Shown here piece after piece: positions 11,980 through 24,580 of a DNA stretch of 64,000 bases. The notes under the pieces were generated by a model. It was not told where the DNA came from, did not search any database, and saw only the letters and a list, made by a program, of their open reading frames with translations. The position numbers were made by a program, and so were the translations under genes. Positions within the stretch are counted from its first letter, which is position 1, and each line of letters begins with the position of its first letter. The stretch comes from Megamerina dolium (taxonomy: Eukaryota > Arthropoda > Insecta > Diptera > Megamerinidae), in assembly GCA_963854835.1 (NCBI GenBank), contig OY978527.1:35983040-36047039 (forward strand), read 5' to 3'.

Positions 11980-14900
11980 AGTTTTTTCTATGAAATTCTT
12001 GCTGGTAAATGGGTACGAAATGGACTGCAAATTAAAGGTCAAGCCATGACCTATATACAAGCGAATTTTTGCAACTCCATGGCCGATATGGATTTATTTT
12101 TTCTTCAGATCTGTGCAACACATCTACCGCGGTTCTTCTTTTTGCAAAACACAATTGAACTGTTTGGCGTGGGGCAATGGTTGGAAATGGCACCACTAAA
12201 AGAGCCACAAAAAATGGAACAGTCCTCAATGCTTGAAGGCTTTCTCACGTTTCTCGCTACATTGGTAACCAGTCGTACCAACCTTGGTAACGATGAGGCA
12301 ACACAATGCGTCATTGAAATTAGTGCTTTGTTAGCCACAGAGAATAAGACACATTCGCAATTGCTTGAATTAATGCCAGAACGTTCAGGCAATGTGCATA
12401 CGAAAAATTTTGAAACCTTTTTGAAGCAACTCTCTGTTTATAAGGCACCATCGTCGGGCTCGGAAAATTTGGAACAAGGTCTCTTTACTCCCATTGATGA
12501 TGTATGGGAGCAGTACTATGATCCGCTGCATGTACTTTTACGTGCTGTACATCGCAGGGATTTTCAATCGTCTCTGGATCGATTTACGAATTATGTAAAA
12601 TCAAAGAATAAAATGCCACCAAGTGGTAATCTTTGGCCTCCATTTCGCCTGCCGCGGCCAGTCGGTGCTGCATTCAGTGATCCATGTCGTATACTCAACT
12701 CACGTGTTTTCCACTCGACGGTCTTGTCGATATTATTTAGGGCCGTCCATTCGCGCGATGTGTCCGAACACTTACTGGCGTTGGCCATTTTTCTGTTAGA
12801 GATAGCTGTGGAGACAAGCGAAGACTCCGGTGTGGCCATTGACAATGCTGCGGTTGTCGAGTGTGAATATAGAAGTAAATCCGGATATCCATATGCAATG
12901 CGAAGAGATCCACCGAAGTTATTGCAGTGTTATCCCACGGATAATCTCAGTTGTAATCTAAGACATGTGGTCTCCAAGCTCTCACTCAAATCGCAGGATC
13001 CTCAAGTCACACCCGCAAATCATCGTTCGAGTGCTTTCTATACTGACGTTGATTTCGATCTTGAGTCGGAAGCAGGTACGGACTCGCTAGCAATAATCGA
13101 TGGTTATTTACAGAGGGGTTTATGGCGTGTGCCAACAACAACAAACACTTCAACCGCTATGGTGCCGGTTCGTATGCAGAATATGGAGGTAGTTTTGCCA
13201 CCAGATCTTTCAGTAGTACCAGAGCAAGGTTTGGTGGTAAGACAGGACAGTCAAGAGGATGATTCGCTCAGAGATGCTGACAATGCCATCGAGAGCGTTA
13301 CACCGGCATTGGGATTCCGATTTTCATTGCAACCGATCACATTGCCTGAAAGCGGCATGGAAGTAGCAATACGGCGTGACTTGATGATGGCCGGAACGAC
13401 AACGACGAATAATGCCATCACAGATGGCGGTGGTGCTGCTGCGACAACGAATGCACAACAAAATGATATGTTATCACTGGCAGCACCGAACGCCAGCGGA
13501 ATGCTGCTGCCATTTCAGCGTGTTCAACCAGTGGCGATACCAAGCAACTCTATGGATATCGTGCCTTCGAATACAATGGGCAGTGGTGTTGGCGGCGGAG
13601 TGGTCGGATTAGGTGCACGTCGCTCCTACGAGGCGGGAGCACGTAAAAGGTCCGTTGAAAATGCCATCGGCGGTCACAATAAAGATGAGGTGCACATAGA
13701 AGAGAGTATACTTTCGTTACTACTGAAGCTGCACTCTCAACTAAGCGGTACTCTGGATAGTTTCTCCTTTAGCGACGGTGAAGATGATGTCGACACCCAG
13801 ATGGAGGCCTCTCCATCACCGCCGCCGGAGGAGAAAAGTAACGGAAATGCCATGGATATAGACTGCGATGAAGCAAGCACCTCAACGGCTGCTGCTAATT
13901 CATCAGAATCTAGTCAACGCCGTCGATGGCGTCGCAATCACAAACAAATACGTGTATCGGAGTCACGTGTCGGTGATGGTCCCTTCTTCATAGGCAATTT
14001 ATTGTTGAAAATTGCGAAACATGATGAATTATGCGCTCAAAATATAGACGAGATACGCTCACGCCTGTGGCCGAACCAGCGTGAGAAACAAGCAGAGCAG
14101 AAAGCACGCGAAGCCAAGGAGAAAGACGAACGTCGCAAGCGAGCGCGCGAACGTCAAATGAAATTGATGCAAGAATTTGCAAATAAGCAAAAAGAGTTTA
14201 TGCAGACGGCGGCACAGAATATGGAATGTGGTGTAGACGATGACGAAGATGAGGTATACGAGGAGCAGCCACGTGAAAAAGAATACGATTGTATTATATG
14301 CAACTGCACTACGCCCAGCACTGAATCGAATCCAATTGGTCTTGTCGTGCTGGTCGAATCTAGTGGCATTGTTGGTCACCGACGTCGCACCTCTGAACGT
14401 CTACCACTTCCGCTTTGCCATGAAGATGAAGAACGTCTGAAGCACAGTACGCGCCTTGCCACCGAGTTTAATCGTCGCACCGAATTGCTTAGTCTCAAGT
14501 TTGGCGAAGAATCCTGGTATCTATCCAATAATATGGCCTACGAGAATGGTGTTCATGTACAATCATGTGGACACCATGTACATCTCAGCTGTCTGGATGC
14601 GTATTTGAAGACACTGTACTCACCACAGCGTCAGCACATGCATGAGCGTGGTGAATTTTACTGCCCCGTTTGTAGACAACTATCAAATTCTGTGTTACCA
14701 CTCAGCCCACAATTGGATCGGCCCACGCCAGTAGTACGTTCTGGTGTACAGCCGTTCGAGCAATTGGTCGCCGAACTAACAAATCTTATTAAAGAAAACG
14801 AAAGACCCCCGGTAAGTTAAATTGCGATACAGCAGATTTACGACGAATTATTCTAATATTTTCATATAATTCATGTAGACATCTACGAAGTTATCGGAGG

Positions 14901-17900
14901 CGATGGGGCGAGCAATGGAGGATATGACAAATATTACACATCGTAAAATGAAACGAGTACCACCAACGTTTCGTAGTCTCTTCATTTTTGTCACATCAAT
15001 TGCACGCACGAATCTTGAGTCGGAAATCATTCAACGTGGTGGTTCGCTATGCTCGATGAACTCGACACGCTACAAACCGAAACGAGACTGTATTGTGCCA
15101 CTGCTGCATGTGTTATCAGTTCATGTGCGAGTGCTTGTGGAATGGCCGCTGTATCGGTCATGGGCTTCGCTCGCTGGTATGCCGATCATTGACTCGGCAC
15201 CGGTGCCTGCACATTGCCGCGAGCTAATACCTAGTCTGTTGTCTGATCCGATAGCGCTATTGCTAAAATTCATACTATTAGCGCCACTTCACCTCGATCA
15301 AGGTAATTATCATTATTTTGTGGTATACATTTTTGTGAAATAGATATTAAAATTAAATAAATCCACATTGTTGTCTACTTCAGAGTACTTCACATGTATG
15401 GTTAAGGTAATGTATAATCTGTTATACTATCAGATTGTTGTACAACTGTGTGTCACACTCACTGATCTCGAGTGTGACTACATTCTGTCGAAATACAATG
15501 CCTCACCCTCAGCCGAGGAAACAACTAGCTCTAATGGACGACGAAATTCGATGCATCCTGGCACAAGTACCACTAGCGATGACAGCAATAAGAGCAGCCT
15601 TTCCTATTTGGGCCGTGCTATGGCATTAGTACTAAATCACACGAATCGTCTTTCACACTTACGACGTGACAGCATTCCATCTACATCAGCTGCAGCTGCA
15701 ATGGCAGCATCATTCTCAAGTGCTGCAGCAGCAGCGGCAGCAGCAGCTGCTGCATCCTCATCAACTGGCAACACAAATATACCATCGACCAGTTCCTCCA
15801 GTCCACCATTGGCTGAACCAAATCTCAAGGCGATGGAAATGCAATTGCAATCATTGTGTTTACCTTTCCTACGCATTGCCTCCCTTTTGCGGCAGCATCT
15901 GTATCGACACAAGATGCCAGAAATATCTGCACCCGGTTTGGAATTTGTCCGCTTAATTTACTACTTGGAATTGGTTACCGACTCCATGGATTGGGATTGT
16001 TTCAATGCATCGAAAGGTCTCTCCTTCATTCCGTACACTGAGCAAACGCTGCCGCAATTCTGGTGTGAACAATTGATGGACATTCGTCCGCCCTCAGACA
16101 CTATACGCGAGTTGGTAATTATCAATCAACATGCTTCATGGCAGCAACCCAAATTATTGGAATTGCCACGCGAATATGAACGTTTGTTTACGGTAAGTGT
16201 GTTAAAAGTATTGCATGCTCAGTGATAATTGTCATTAAGGGTTAAAATTACATAACCTATGAGCTACTGAAGCATAAGAATGCAAGATATGTAGTCTTGT
16301 GCCTTGGAATTGTGGCCACCAGTTACACGCGTTGATGTAAAAGTATGTTTATTACAGGTGTCTTAAAAGTGGAACAAACAGCTAATAACAAATTTTGTTT
16401 TTAACTTGAAAAACTTTTGTGTAACATAGAAGATTTAAAAATATTCGTGAGGACTTGGAAGTCAATGATTGGCCGGGGTAGCCGCAAGACTTTAACCATT
16501 CAGAATTAGTCGAAAAAGTGCATGAAATCATTTTTGTGGATAGAAATTTGCCTGTTAGAATGTTGGCGAAAGAGTCCAATACAAGAATTGACATGACTTG
16601 GAACAGTTTGCGTTATCATTTATGACATTCTCTCTATCTCGGACCCGCAAACGGCCATTACATTTTTCATTGTACGAAAATTTTACACGTCGAATCGTTA
16701 ACTTCAAACTCAGGAAGTTTTTGCCATTTACTTCACCTGCCGTCCGAGATGACGTTGCCTCGTGACTTGCGATGGGTCCAACAAAGATTGCACTGCCGAG
16801 CTTAGGCAGTTAGACACCTTGCGAAAACACCAGCATACCTCCCTAGACATACGATAATACTTGCAGCGCTCATTTACATATTACGTTGTCTCTAACTCTA
16901 GCTAGGCTAAAGCAACATTTATTGAATATTTTACTAAAACTTACTTAGAGCCTATGTGATTTGAAATTATGATGACCTATAAATAAAGTCTACCATTTAC
17001 ATCTACCAGATTTCCAGATTTTACAAAAAAAAAATTGTTGATCCTTTAAAAATTAAATTTTTTAAATCCTCAAAAGTCATGTACAAGTTCTTTTCAAAAT
17101 CGGTGTTTTTGGACCAAATCATCTTTAAATTTCATCCGAACGCCAAAATTTGCTGAGATCAAAATGTTCTCAGCAAAAAACGAATAATTACTGTTACTGA
17201 CGGTTGAATCGCAACATACCAGTTCAAGGCTTATCTTCGAAGCTTTAATTAAAAAGCGCATGTGGTTTTCCACTATAGATTCATATGATTTTTTGTTTAA
17301 CCTTTTTTTTTACCTAAAACAATAACAACTTTGTACATATTTGCAATCTAATATATAAGCATTATATATTACATATATTCATATATTTTTATTATATTTA
17401 GTACTATCACGAACGACCATGTTTGAATTGCTATAAAGTGCCCAAGGAAAGTTCGATATGTTTACTATGTGGAACTATTGTGTGTCTGAAACAAAGTTGC
17501 TGTGCAGAAAATGATTGTTGCGAAGCTGTTCGTGTAAGTTGTTGATACATGTTGATAATTGCAATGGAAATTCTCATAAACTCAAAATGATATTCTAATA
17601 AACATGTTGCGTTTTGATTTACATTTGAAAATACACCTAATTCTGTTTTTACACGGTTTTGATTTAACACGGTTTGAAAATAAACAAATTTTAAATTTTT
17701 TTACACGATTTTATTCCATTTAGCACGATTCAAAATCTTTTGGGCTTAAATTTTATTTAGTTAAATTTAATTTTTGTGAAATATATTCATATCACAAATT
17801 TAGCGGAATTCCTTTTTTGTGGATACAAGCAAATTTATTTGTGACAGCAACTAGAATGTGTTAATATTTTCTGAACTATCCATGCAATCAAACACGTCTG

Positions 17901-18817
17901 AAGGAATTTTTTATAGTAAAATTTAATTTTCCAACGTTATATTAAATTATAAATGTGATTTAATAAAAAAAACCTGAATAGTTGTTCTTAAAAAATCCTT
18001 GTTTTTCACTAATTTCAATAGGTTTTAGAGATAAGGAACCAATCACCTATTTTGCAAACGATCAATGTCTTTTTACACGGTTTTTTCTGGAACCAATTTT
18101 CGTGTAAAAACAGAATTAGGTGTATTCTTGTTATTTTCCAAGGCATTTTGACATTCAGACTATGTGAAATTATATAAAAGCATATTTTGGACTATTTAAG
18201 TTTTCAAGACTAACTAACCTGGGTGCCGAAATCTTTTTGTTTATACCCGAAACGAACTCTGGCATTTCAACAGTGTTGCAGTACAGTAGTCATTGAATCT
18301 TATGACCGTCGATCTGCATTAAAATAATAATAGAATAGATTGGGTCTAAGCAAGCACATGGTTATAAATCAGTGCTTCATAAATTGTAATTAAAATATCT
18401 TTGAGTTTATGAGGATTTTCCACAGTGTACTACACGAGTCGAATTGAAATATTGTTATTTCATTTACAAATCTATTTCTATATAGCATACCATAACCTGT
18501 GGTGGAGGTATTGGTATATTTTTGGTGGTCACCTCAACATATATAATTGTAATACGCGGTCGTCGTGCATGCCTATGGGGCTCATTATATTTGGATGATT
18601 TTGATGAAGAGGATCGTGATTTGAAGTGAGTATTTTCTGTTTTGGCGCTGTTGCATATATGATATTATTAACAAATGAATGTTTACTTTCTATTCGTAGG
18701 CGTGGTAAACCATTATATCTTAGTCAAGATCGTTTCAATTTGCTCGAATCACAGTGGTTATCACATAAATTTGCGCATACGAAACACACATGGGTATTTC
18801 ATCGTGATCTATTGTGA
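11980..18817 (+). CDS. Ubr3: E3 ubiquitin ligase UBR3, C-terminal six exons
   Basis: N-recognin-family RING E3 that transfers ubiquitin to substrates. Coding exons: 11980-14811, 14879-15302, 15384-16192, 17402-17533, 18486-18625 and 18700-18817, all GT-AG and phase-consistent, giving 1,484 residues to the TGA. The first exon opens with a strong acceptor and [20 protein letters not shown], matching the middle of animal UBR3. A charged coiled-coil-like stretch (about residues 700-745) precedes a large RING-H2 (CIIC at about 770, [13 protein letters not shown] at about 893). A poly-alanine run lies in exon 3. Exons 4-6 carry the cysteine-rich C-terminal UBR autoinhibitory region ([20 protein letters not shown]). 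The UBR box and about 700 N-terminal residues are missing and must lie left of the window. A polyadenylation signal is at 18882-18887. Confidence 0.92.
15718..15765 (+). repeat. Poly-alanine coding trinucleotide tract in Ubr3
   Basis: A GCA/GCN run inside Ubr3 exon 3 encodes about a dozen alanines flanked by serine-rich sequence. This is a low-complexity insertion likely to vary in length between individuals and species. It lies outside the RING. Confidence 0.8.
16380..16630 (+). mobile_element. Mariner-like transposase N-terminal fragment
   Basis: Within the intron between Ubr3 exons 3 and 4, the plus strand reads [20 protein letters not shown] followed by RMLAKESNT. This is the helix-turn-helix pattern of mariner-type transposases. 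One stop lies just upstream and another just downstream. The catalytic part is absent, so it is a relic. Confidence 0.6.
17632..18124. mobile_element. MITE with 24-bp perfect inverted termini
   Basis: In the intron between Ubr3 exons 4 and 5, positions 17632-17655 (starting TACACCTAATTC) are exactly inverted at 18101-18124. The interior is about 445 bp, AT-rich and without a transposase. It repeats a short ACACGRTTT motif several times near the left end. The outermost TA at each end may be the target duplication of a Tc1/mariner-type element. Confidence 0.8.
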
Positions 18818-20340
18818 AATATGGAAGAGCTATTGCGTAGCATACAGGAATTGGTGGGGCAAATATAAATACGAGAACACCAATAAAAACACAGTTGTAA
18901 CAATTGATACATATACGAAATATATACATAGATATATAGAAATTAGAATGAATGTAAAATGTTAATTAAATGCAATTAATAATTTTATTTCTAATTTATA
19001 CATGCAAAAAAAAAGAGAAAAAAAAACAAAAATAATTAAATAAATAACAGCAACAAACACAAATGATGTATAAATTTGAATTAAATTAAGCATTATTAAT
19101 GTGCATTATAATAATGAAACGTTAACAAAATGATTAATTGAATTTGTAAAAAAACAAAAAAAAAAACAAAAACGAAATCTAAATACATATTTTAATGATT
19201 TATTATTATACCCAATTAAAAACATTGAGAAATATTTTTTAATCGCTTTTAATTTTGTTTGTTTGTTTATGAATATTTTTATTATTTAACAATTATTAAT
19301 TTGATTAATGAATTAATACTTATATATTTTATTTGCAAAACAATTCTTATATATAAATATAATAAAATAGAGATACAAATATATATACGTACTATATAGA
19401 AAGCAAAAACAAACAACAAAAAGCGGAATGAAAAAAATTGTATCGTAGCTTTTACTCAGTCGATGTAAGCAATCAAATTAAAAAAAGTCGAAATCAAATA
19501 ATAAGGCAAATAGAAAATACCTTGAGATTTATGCACATATGTACATACATAGTGTGCATGGTTAATTCATCACTGCTGAATTAAAATATAAAGGAAAGCT
19601 ATACATTTGTTTTGTTTTTTGTTAATCGTAAAACACTATGCACACGCTATAATAACTATTAATTATATTTAATTCTTACTGATTTTTTTTTGTTTTGTTT
19701 AACATAAATAATAGTAATAATTATAATAATAATAATGACGTGTACACATAGTTAAAATAAAATTCCAACTTAAATTTAGTATCGAAAATTCGTAAAAAAA
19801 AAATTTCGATCCTTATTCTTGAGTTCGAATTTAATTTTTTCTATGAATATGCGCCAAAGATCGTAAAATAATCATATTCCTTTGTGTGATATACAATGTT
19901 AATACATATTTATATTTAAATAAATATGAAATGGAAAAAAAACTGAATAAAATACAAAGATATTTTTCGTAAATCTTTATGCAAGTTTTTGTTTTTGTAT
20001 TTTCTATTTTATTTACTAGATTTTCTACACACAAGTTATGTTATTAGCATTGAAAAAAATTGACAATATATTGTAAAAGAATTATACAATTGTGTATAAA
20101 ATAAAGAAGCCACAATTGCACACCAACACACTCATCCTTCCAAATATATGTATCTATACATATATACACTTATACTCGTAGCCTGCGATTAATAACCCAA
20201 TATAATGAAAACTAAATAAAACAGAAATACTAATAAATATTGATATAATTAAAAAATTCTTTATTTTAATCCATCAGCAATAATTCTCGTATATGCAACT
20301 ACATATATAACTCTATAGGTATATACATATGAACATATGT
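18818..20340. other. Ubr3 3' untranslated and intergenic AT-rich DNA
   Basis: AT-rich with several AATAAA-type signals. The first good one, at 18882-18887, would give a short Ubr3 3' UTR. No gene is seen. Confidence 0.5.
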
Positions 20341-20347
20341 ATAATGT

Positions 20348-20350
<3 letters not shown>

Positions 20351-20417
<67 letters not shown>
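20351..20417. repeat. (TA)n microsatellite
   Basis: More than 60 bases of uninterrupted TA dinucleotides. It lies downstream of Ubr3 and is likely length-polymorphic. Confidence 0.95.
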
Positions 20418-20419
<2 letters not shown>

Positions 20420-21195
20420 TTTAATTATAAATCGGATTTATGTACATACGTATATTCTGCACCTATTTACATATGTAATTCCTGTAATATTTCAAGACTA
20501 ATATTGTCTAATTGTAATTGTTAAGTTTATTATTTATGTTAAACGATGCTTATGCAATTCAAATAATAAAAGTTGGTTTATTTAAATTACAAGCAAAATA
20601 TTTGGGTTTTCTTTGATATAATTTATTTTCATGCATATGCGTAGATAGAAACAATACGTACAATCCGTAGCATAATTCGTTAGAATTACATTTGTGAACG
20701 AATGACTGATCGTACTCGTTCGTTTGAACTGTCATTCGAATGCAGAACAGAACAGAACAAATCTAACGACACTTAGAGGGAATCTCTGCGATAAAGTGTC
20801 TGAGAAATAACAAAATTATGCTGATTCTCAATGCTGACAAAGGAAACGTCACAGTAGCAATAGGACAAAAATGAATATGATAAAAAATGTTATTATTCGT
20901 GAATGCATTATCTTCTTATAAGGTCTTGAAATGAAATGCAACTGCAACTTTACAACAAAAAATAATGACTCGGTGGAAAAATTATTTAAAAACAATATCA
21001 TAGACCTGCGAGAGAGAGAAGGCAAAATTGACTACAAGAACGGCGGTAGCATCCAGTATATATGGACTTCCAAAAATAAATAAAGATTTGTTCATCAATA
21101 AATTCAACATCATATATTCAATACATTGTCAATATTTTGAAAAATGTAACTAAAAATTCTAAATATAATCTAAAGGACGCTACCAGTTTAAAAAT
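20420..21195. other. Intergenic DNA without recognisable gene
   Basis: AT-rich sequence between Ubr3 and the HSF-like gene. No open frame looks like a protein and no repeat border is clear. Confidence 0.4.
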
Positions 21196-21204
21196 AAGAT
21201 AAAT

Positions 21205-21514
21205 AAAAAAATTAAATATGTGGTACTTAAAGCCCCGAAGGGCTCTTTGGTCGAGCTTCTCTTCCAGAACCAGCTTCCAGGGCAGAACACTTGTGACATC
21301 ACTTTTTCTTAGCTTTGTCACAGAGTTCTTTCAGACGCTTTTCCATGGCAAATTGTTACTGCCGAAAAGATTGCCAATTGCTTGCCGAAAGGTGGGCACC
21401 GTTCGAAAGAGAAATCTTTTCGATATGAAATTGGTTATGCTTCAGCCGGTGATTGAACCAACGACCTACAGATCAGAAGGCCAACACACTAACCACTGTG
21501 CTACGGTACCCACG
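21205..21514 (-). mobile_element. tRNA-derived SINE, tail type A
   Basis: Read on the minus strand it has the tRNA-like head (ACCGTAGCACAGTGGTTAG, then GGTTCAATCACC), the CGAAAAGATTTC and GGCAAGCAATTGGCAATC blocks, and the tail ending in CACATATTTAATT. GATAA precedes it (21199) and follows it (21515), possibly a short target duplication. There is a deletion of about 40 bp in the distal body. Confidence 0.85.
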
Positions 21515-21952
21515 ATAAGAAAAATAGAGTCATGGGAGAGATACCTCAAAAATTCGAAGACGAAGCAACAACGAATCCTGGATTGCTGCTCAAATATCTA
21601 TGTAGATTACACTGTTCTAGATTTTGGCATAAACTTTTTTTTCAACATTCTCGTAAATTCTGTCGGTTAGAGGAAACCCTATTGGGTTAATCGGTACCCA
21701 CCAGAGGGCTGTATCACGTCAAATCGGTTTACACAATTTCCCACATTTGCACAAAAAAGAAACAACAAATATTTTTTCACTTCACGTAATATGGATATCA
21801 GACTACAATTTTTGAAGAAAAAATGAAAAATAAAATTTAAAATTTATGCTTGAATATCCTTGATGAAAAACCTCCTATTTACTCAAAAAAAGAAAAAAAA
21901 TGCTATTTTGTGCTTCCATCGCAAACATTTTTATTTTTTACGATTAGTATCT

Positions 21953-22041
21953 TAGTTCGGTGTAAAACAAATGTTTACGATAACCACTTTATAAAAAATT
22001 ATATTCGTGGCTTGAGGTTGGCCATATTTTACACCGAACTA
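21953..22041. mobile_element. Very short MITE, 89 bp
   Basis: TAGTTCGGTGTAAAA at 21953-21967 is exactly inverted at 22027-22041. Only 59 bp lie between, giving a small foldback element. TA forms both outer ends, consistent with a Tc1/mariner-type TA target. Confidence 0.7.
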
Positions 22042-22044
22042 GTA

Positions 22045-22780
22045 ATCGCATAAAATTCAAATATTTGCTTCGGAGATTGTCAATGTCAACATGAATTTTT
22101 TTTTTAATAAAATATTTGGTTTCTTTAAGGATATTCAAGGAAAAGCTTTTGTTTGAAAAGCGTGCGGAGAGGAAAGACAGTGTTTGAACCGAGAGCTGAT
22201 GGCTTCCAAGTCATTTATAAAGTACTTGTGCAGTTCTTTAGTCGTTACACATAAATGAAAAATAAATTTGAAATTGAGATTTCTCTCTTGCGAAAAGCCC
22301 TTACAAAAGTCATTAGATTTGGTATTCGGTGCATGGTGCATAGGTGTACGAAGTAAAATCATAACATTGAAATAAATAAAAACATATAATTTTTATAATG
22401 GTTATGGTTACAATGATACAATACCTTCAGCTATTTTCGCAGATTTTAAGCTTTTTTAGGTGTACACATAAATATGACTTCCATTCTCTGGTTTGTACTA
22501 ATTCATAAATGCTTAAATGTACATATATATAAATGGGTTGTCAGAGAAAATACAGATCGTCTTGAATTTCTACAAATTTCCTTTTTTTTCAATCGCTCTA
22601 AATGAAAAACCCTACATTGGCCGGAAAAAAACGGAGGTGTATACAACACTGATATTTAAAAATGGCTGCCTTGTCAAGCATTCTTTTGAAATAAGTCAGT
22701 TGAACAAATTAATTTCCTTCCGCTTGCGAAGAATTTGAATTGTGAAAATTAACTATCACATTAATATTTCGAATCTGATA
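22045..22780. other. Upstream region of the HSF-like gene
   Basis: AT-rich with no supportable exon. The promoter and 5' UTR of the following gene should lie in its right part. Confidence 0.4.
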
Positions 22781-24259
22781 ATGCAACATCAAGCTGATTC
22801 GTTGATAGCCGATAACGGTACCTATGTGACACGGCAGGATATTGTTAATTTTCCATTTTCTATTAAACTTTGGCTGGTAATACATCTCGATTTTTGCGAC
22901 TTCCTTCAATGGAATCGTGATGGTACTGTAATATTGCTCGACTTGGTGGCACTGGAGGAGTATCTCAATTCATCACGTTCGATTTTTAAAATTAAAAATC
23001 GCTCCACTTTTCTGGAGCATTTGGAGCAATTCAAATTTGAACGTCTCAATGCAACACCGGAAGCTGAAGAGGATCTATTATTGCAATATAAAAGTGAATA
23101 TTTTCAGCGACATCGCTTGGATCTACTTGCCAAGATACGCCTGCATACATACCAGTCATTGGATGAACCCTGTGAATCGATTAAATCAACGACAACAACA
23201 ACCAATCGTATTGATGGCAATAACAAGATGACCGACAAATTAACTACTAGCGAGCAGCATATGTCAACAAACACAAAAGCAAATTGTCGTCCTGGTGATC
23301 GTATGATGGGTGATTTGTGTTTCATGTCGCATGGTTCGCTCTCCAACATACAAAAGAGTCGTCTGCACTTCCAGACAATATTAAATTTCCAGAACGAGAC
23401 ACGAATCCTACAGGATAAGTTACAAGCGTCTGACGACCAGGCAGCTGCGCATGCACAACAACGTCGCCACAAAGCAGTCGATTTGTTAGCCCGCTGTGTT
23501 GGGGCCATTGCTGCTGCTCCATGTGATGAGGAGCAAGTTATTGAATTGCCAGTGGAAATGTTTGAAAACCCCCATGATTCTGTATTACATTTGGGTGAGG
23601 ATTTTCGTCCAGAATACGCTGGATACTATGGAAATTGTAGTAAGGAGCAAATTATGCATTTCTTTGGCGATTACTTGCCCATGTACGAGGACGGATCAAT
23701 GGAGGTGAAGAAAATTATAGCCGATACATGGTAAGAGGTGAAATTTGCATATTAAATATATTTTTTAATTTTACAATTTTTCAATATACACAGTTCTAAT
23801 AATCAGTCGCAACCTATGACATCTGAGTTAGAGCCATTAGAAACAATTCACCCACATGATGAGTTTCAAATTAGCACAACATCGATGGAGACTTTGTCAC
23901 AACCCTCAATGCCAACACTAAATCTATCCTCTGCACTTGAGCCGATTTTTAAAACAGACGAAGAGGAAGTCGATTCAGATATTGTGGGTAATATCAATAA
24001 TATTGGTGCAGATGCAGAAACTGATATTTCCATGGAGGACTTTTTGAAATTTAAAGCAAATGACAATGCCGCGGATATGTTAGAAAATAATAGCGATAGC
24101 GCATTGAGGATAATAACACCAACAACCGATTTTCCACAAATGCCTTCGGCAGTAAAGATGGAAATTACCGATGAAGATGATTGTCAAAATGAAGCAAATT
24201 TTCGTAATTTTTTCAGTCAATATCGTGCCTCATTGAATTTATTGTATGAACGTCATTAA
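22781..24259 (+). CDS. HSF-like winged-helix protein
   Basis: Two exons, 22781-23730 and 23794-24259, join in phase 2 (TG/T, a Cys codon) and encode 471 residues. I chose the ATG at 22781; an upstream in-frame codon at 22742 is GTG. Residues about 22-90 follow the heat-shock-factor DNA-binding pattern: FPFSIKLW, a Trp before NRDG, ILLDLVALEEYL, then FKIKNRSTFLEHLEQFKF. The usual SFxRQLNxYGF helix is therefore altered (STFLEHLEQFKF), so binding specificity may differ from true HSF. The middle is Thr/Ser-rich. Exon 2 is acidic, like a transactivation region. It probably acts as a nuclear DNA-binding regulator, related to HSF or HSFY-like proteins. There is no clear leucine-zipper trimerisation repeat, so it is unlikely to be the canonical HSF. 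A polyadenylation signal lies at 24367-24372. Confidence 0.8.
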
Positions 24260-24366
24260 TTTCTCATATATTGTTTGTACTAGTATGTATGTATCTCTTT
24301 TTATTACTTTCAATTGCATAATATTGTTTGTATTTTAATTGTATTTATTTATTATTTTAATAACAA

Positions 24367-24372
24367 AATAAA
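24367..24372 (+). promoter_or_regulatory. Polyadenylation signal of the HSF-like gene
   Basis: AATAAA about 108 bases after the stop codon. The convergent ND-75 signal lies at 24541-24546 on the other strand, so the two transcripts end within about 200 bp of each other. Confidence 0.7.
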
Positions 24373-24540
24373 CGACTTTATGTGTGTATGTGCATCAGAT
24401 CGTGCATAAACACTTTCACTCTTAATTCAAGAATAATATCCTCAGATGCTTTCCAATATTTCTCTCTCTCTTATGTATGTCTCATACTATTGCTATTAAG
24501 CATTTAAGTTACTAGTAAATTGATTTAAAATTAACAAGTA

Positions 24541-24546
24541 TTTATT
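24541..24546 (-). promoter_or_regulatory. Polyadenylation signal of ND-75
   Basis: AATAAA on the minus strand, 35 bases beyond the ND-75 stop codon. Confidence 0.65.
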
Positions 24547-24580
24547 TTCAATAGCTTTGATATTCTTGTCAAATTTGCAT

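Noticed and set aside
12032..14440. Overlapping open frames on both strands across the large Ubr3 exon
   Set aside because: They are shadows of a strongly supported coding frame.
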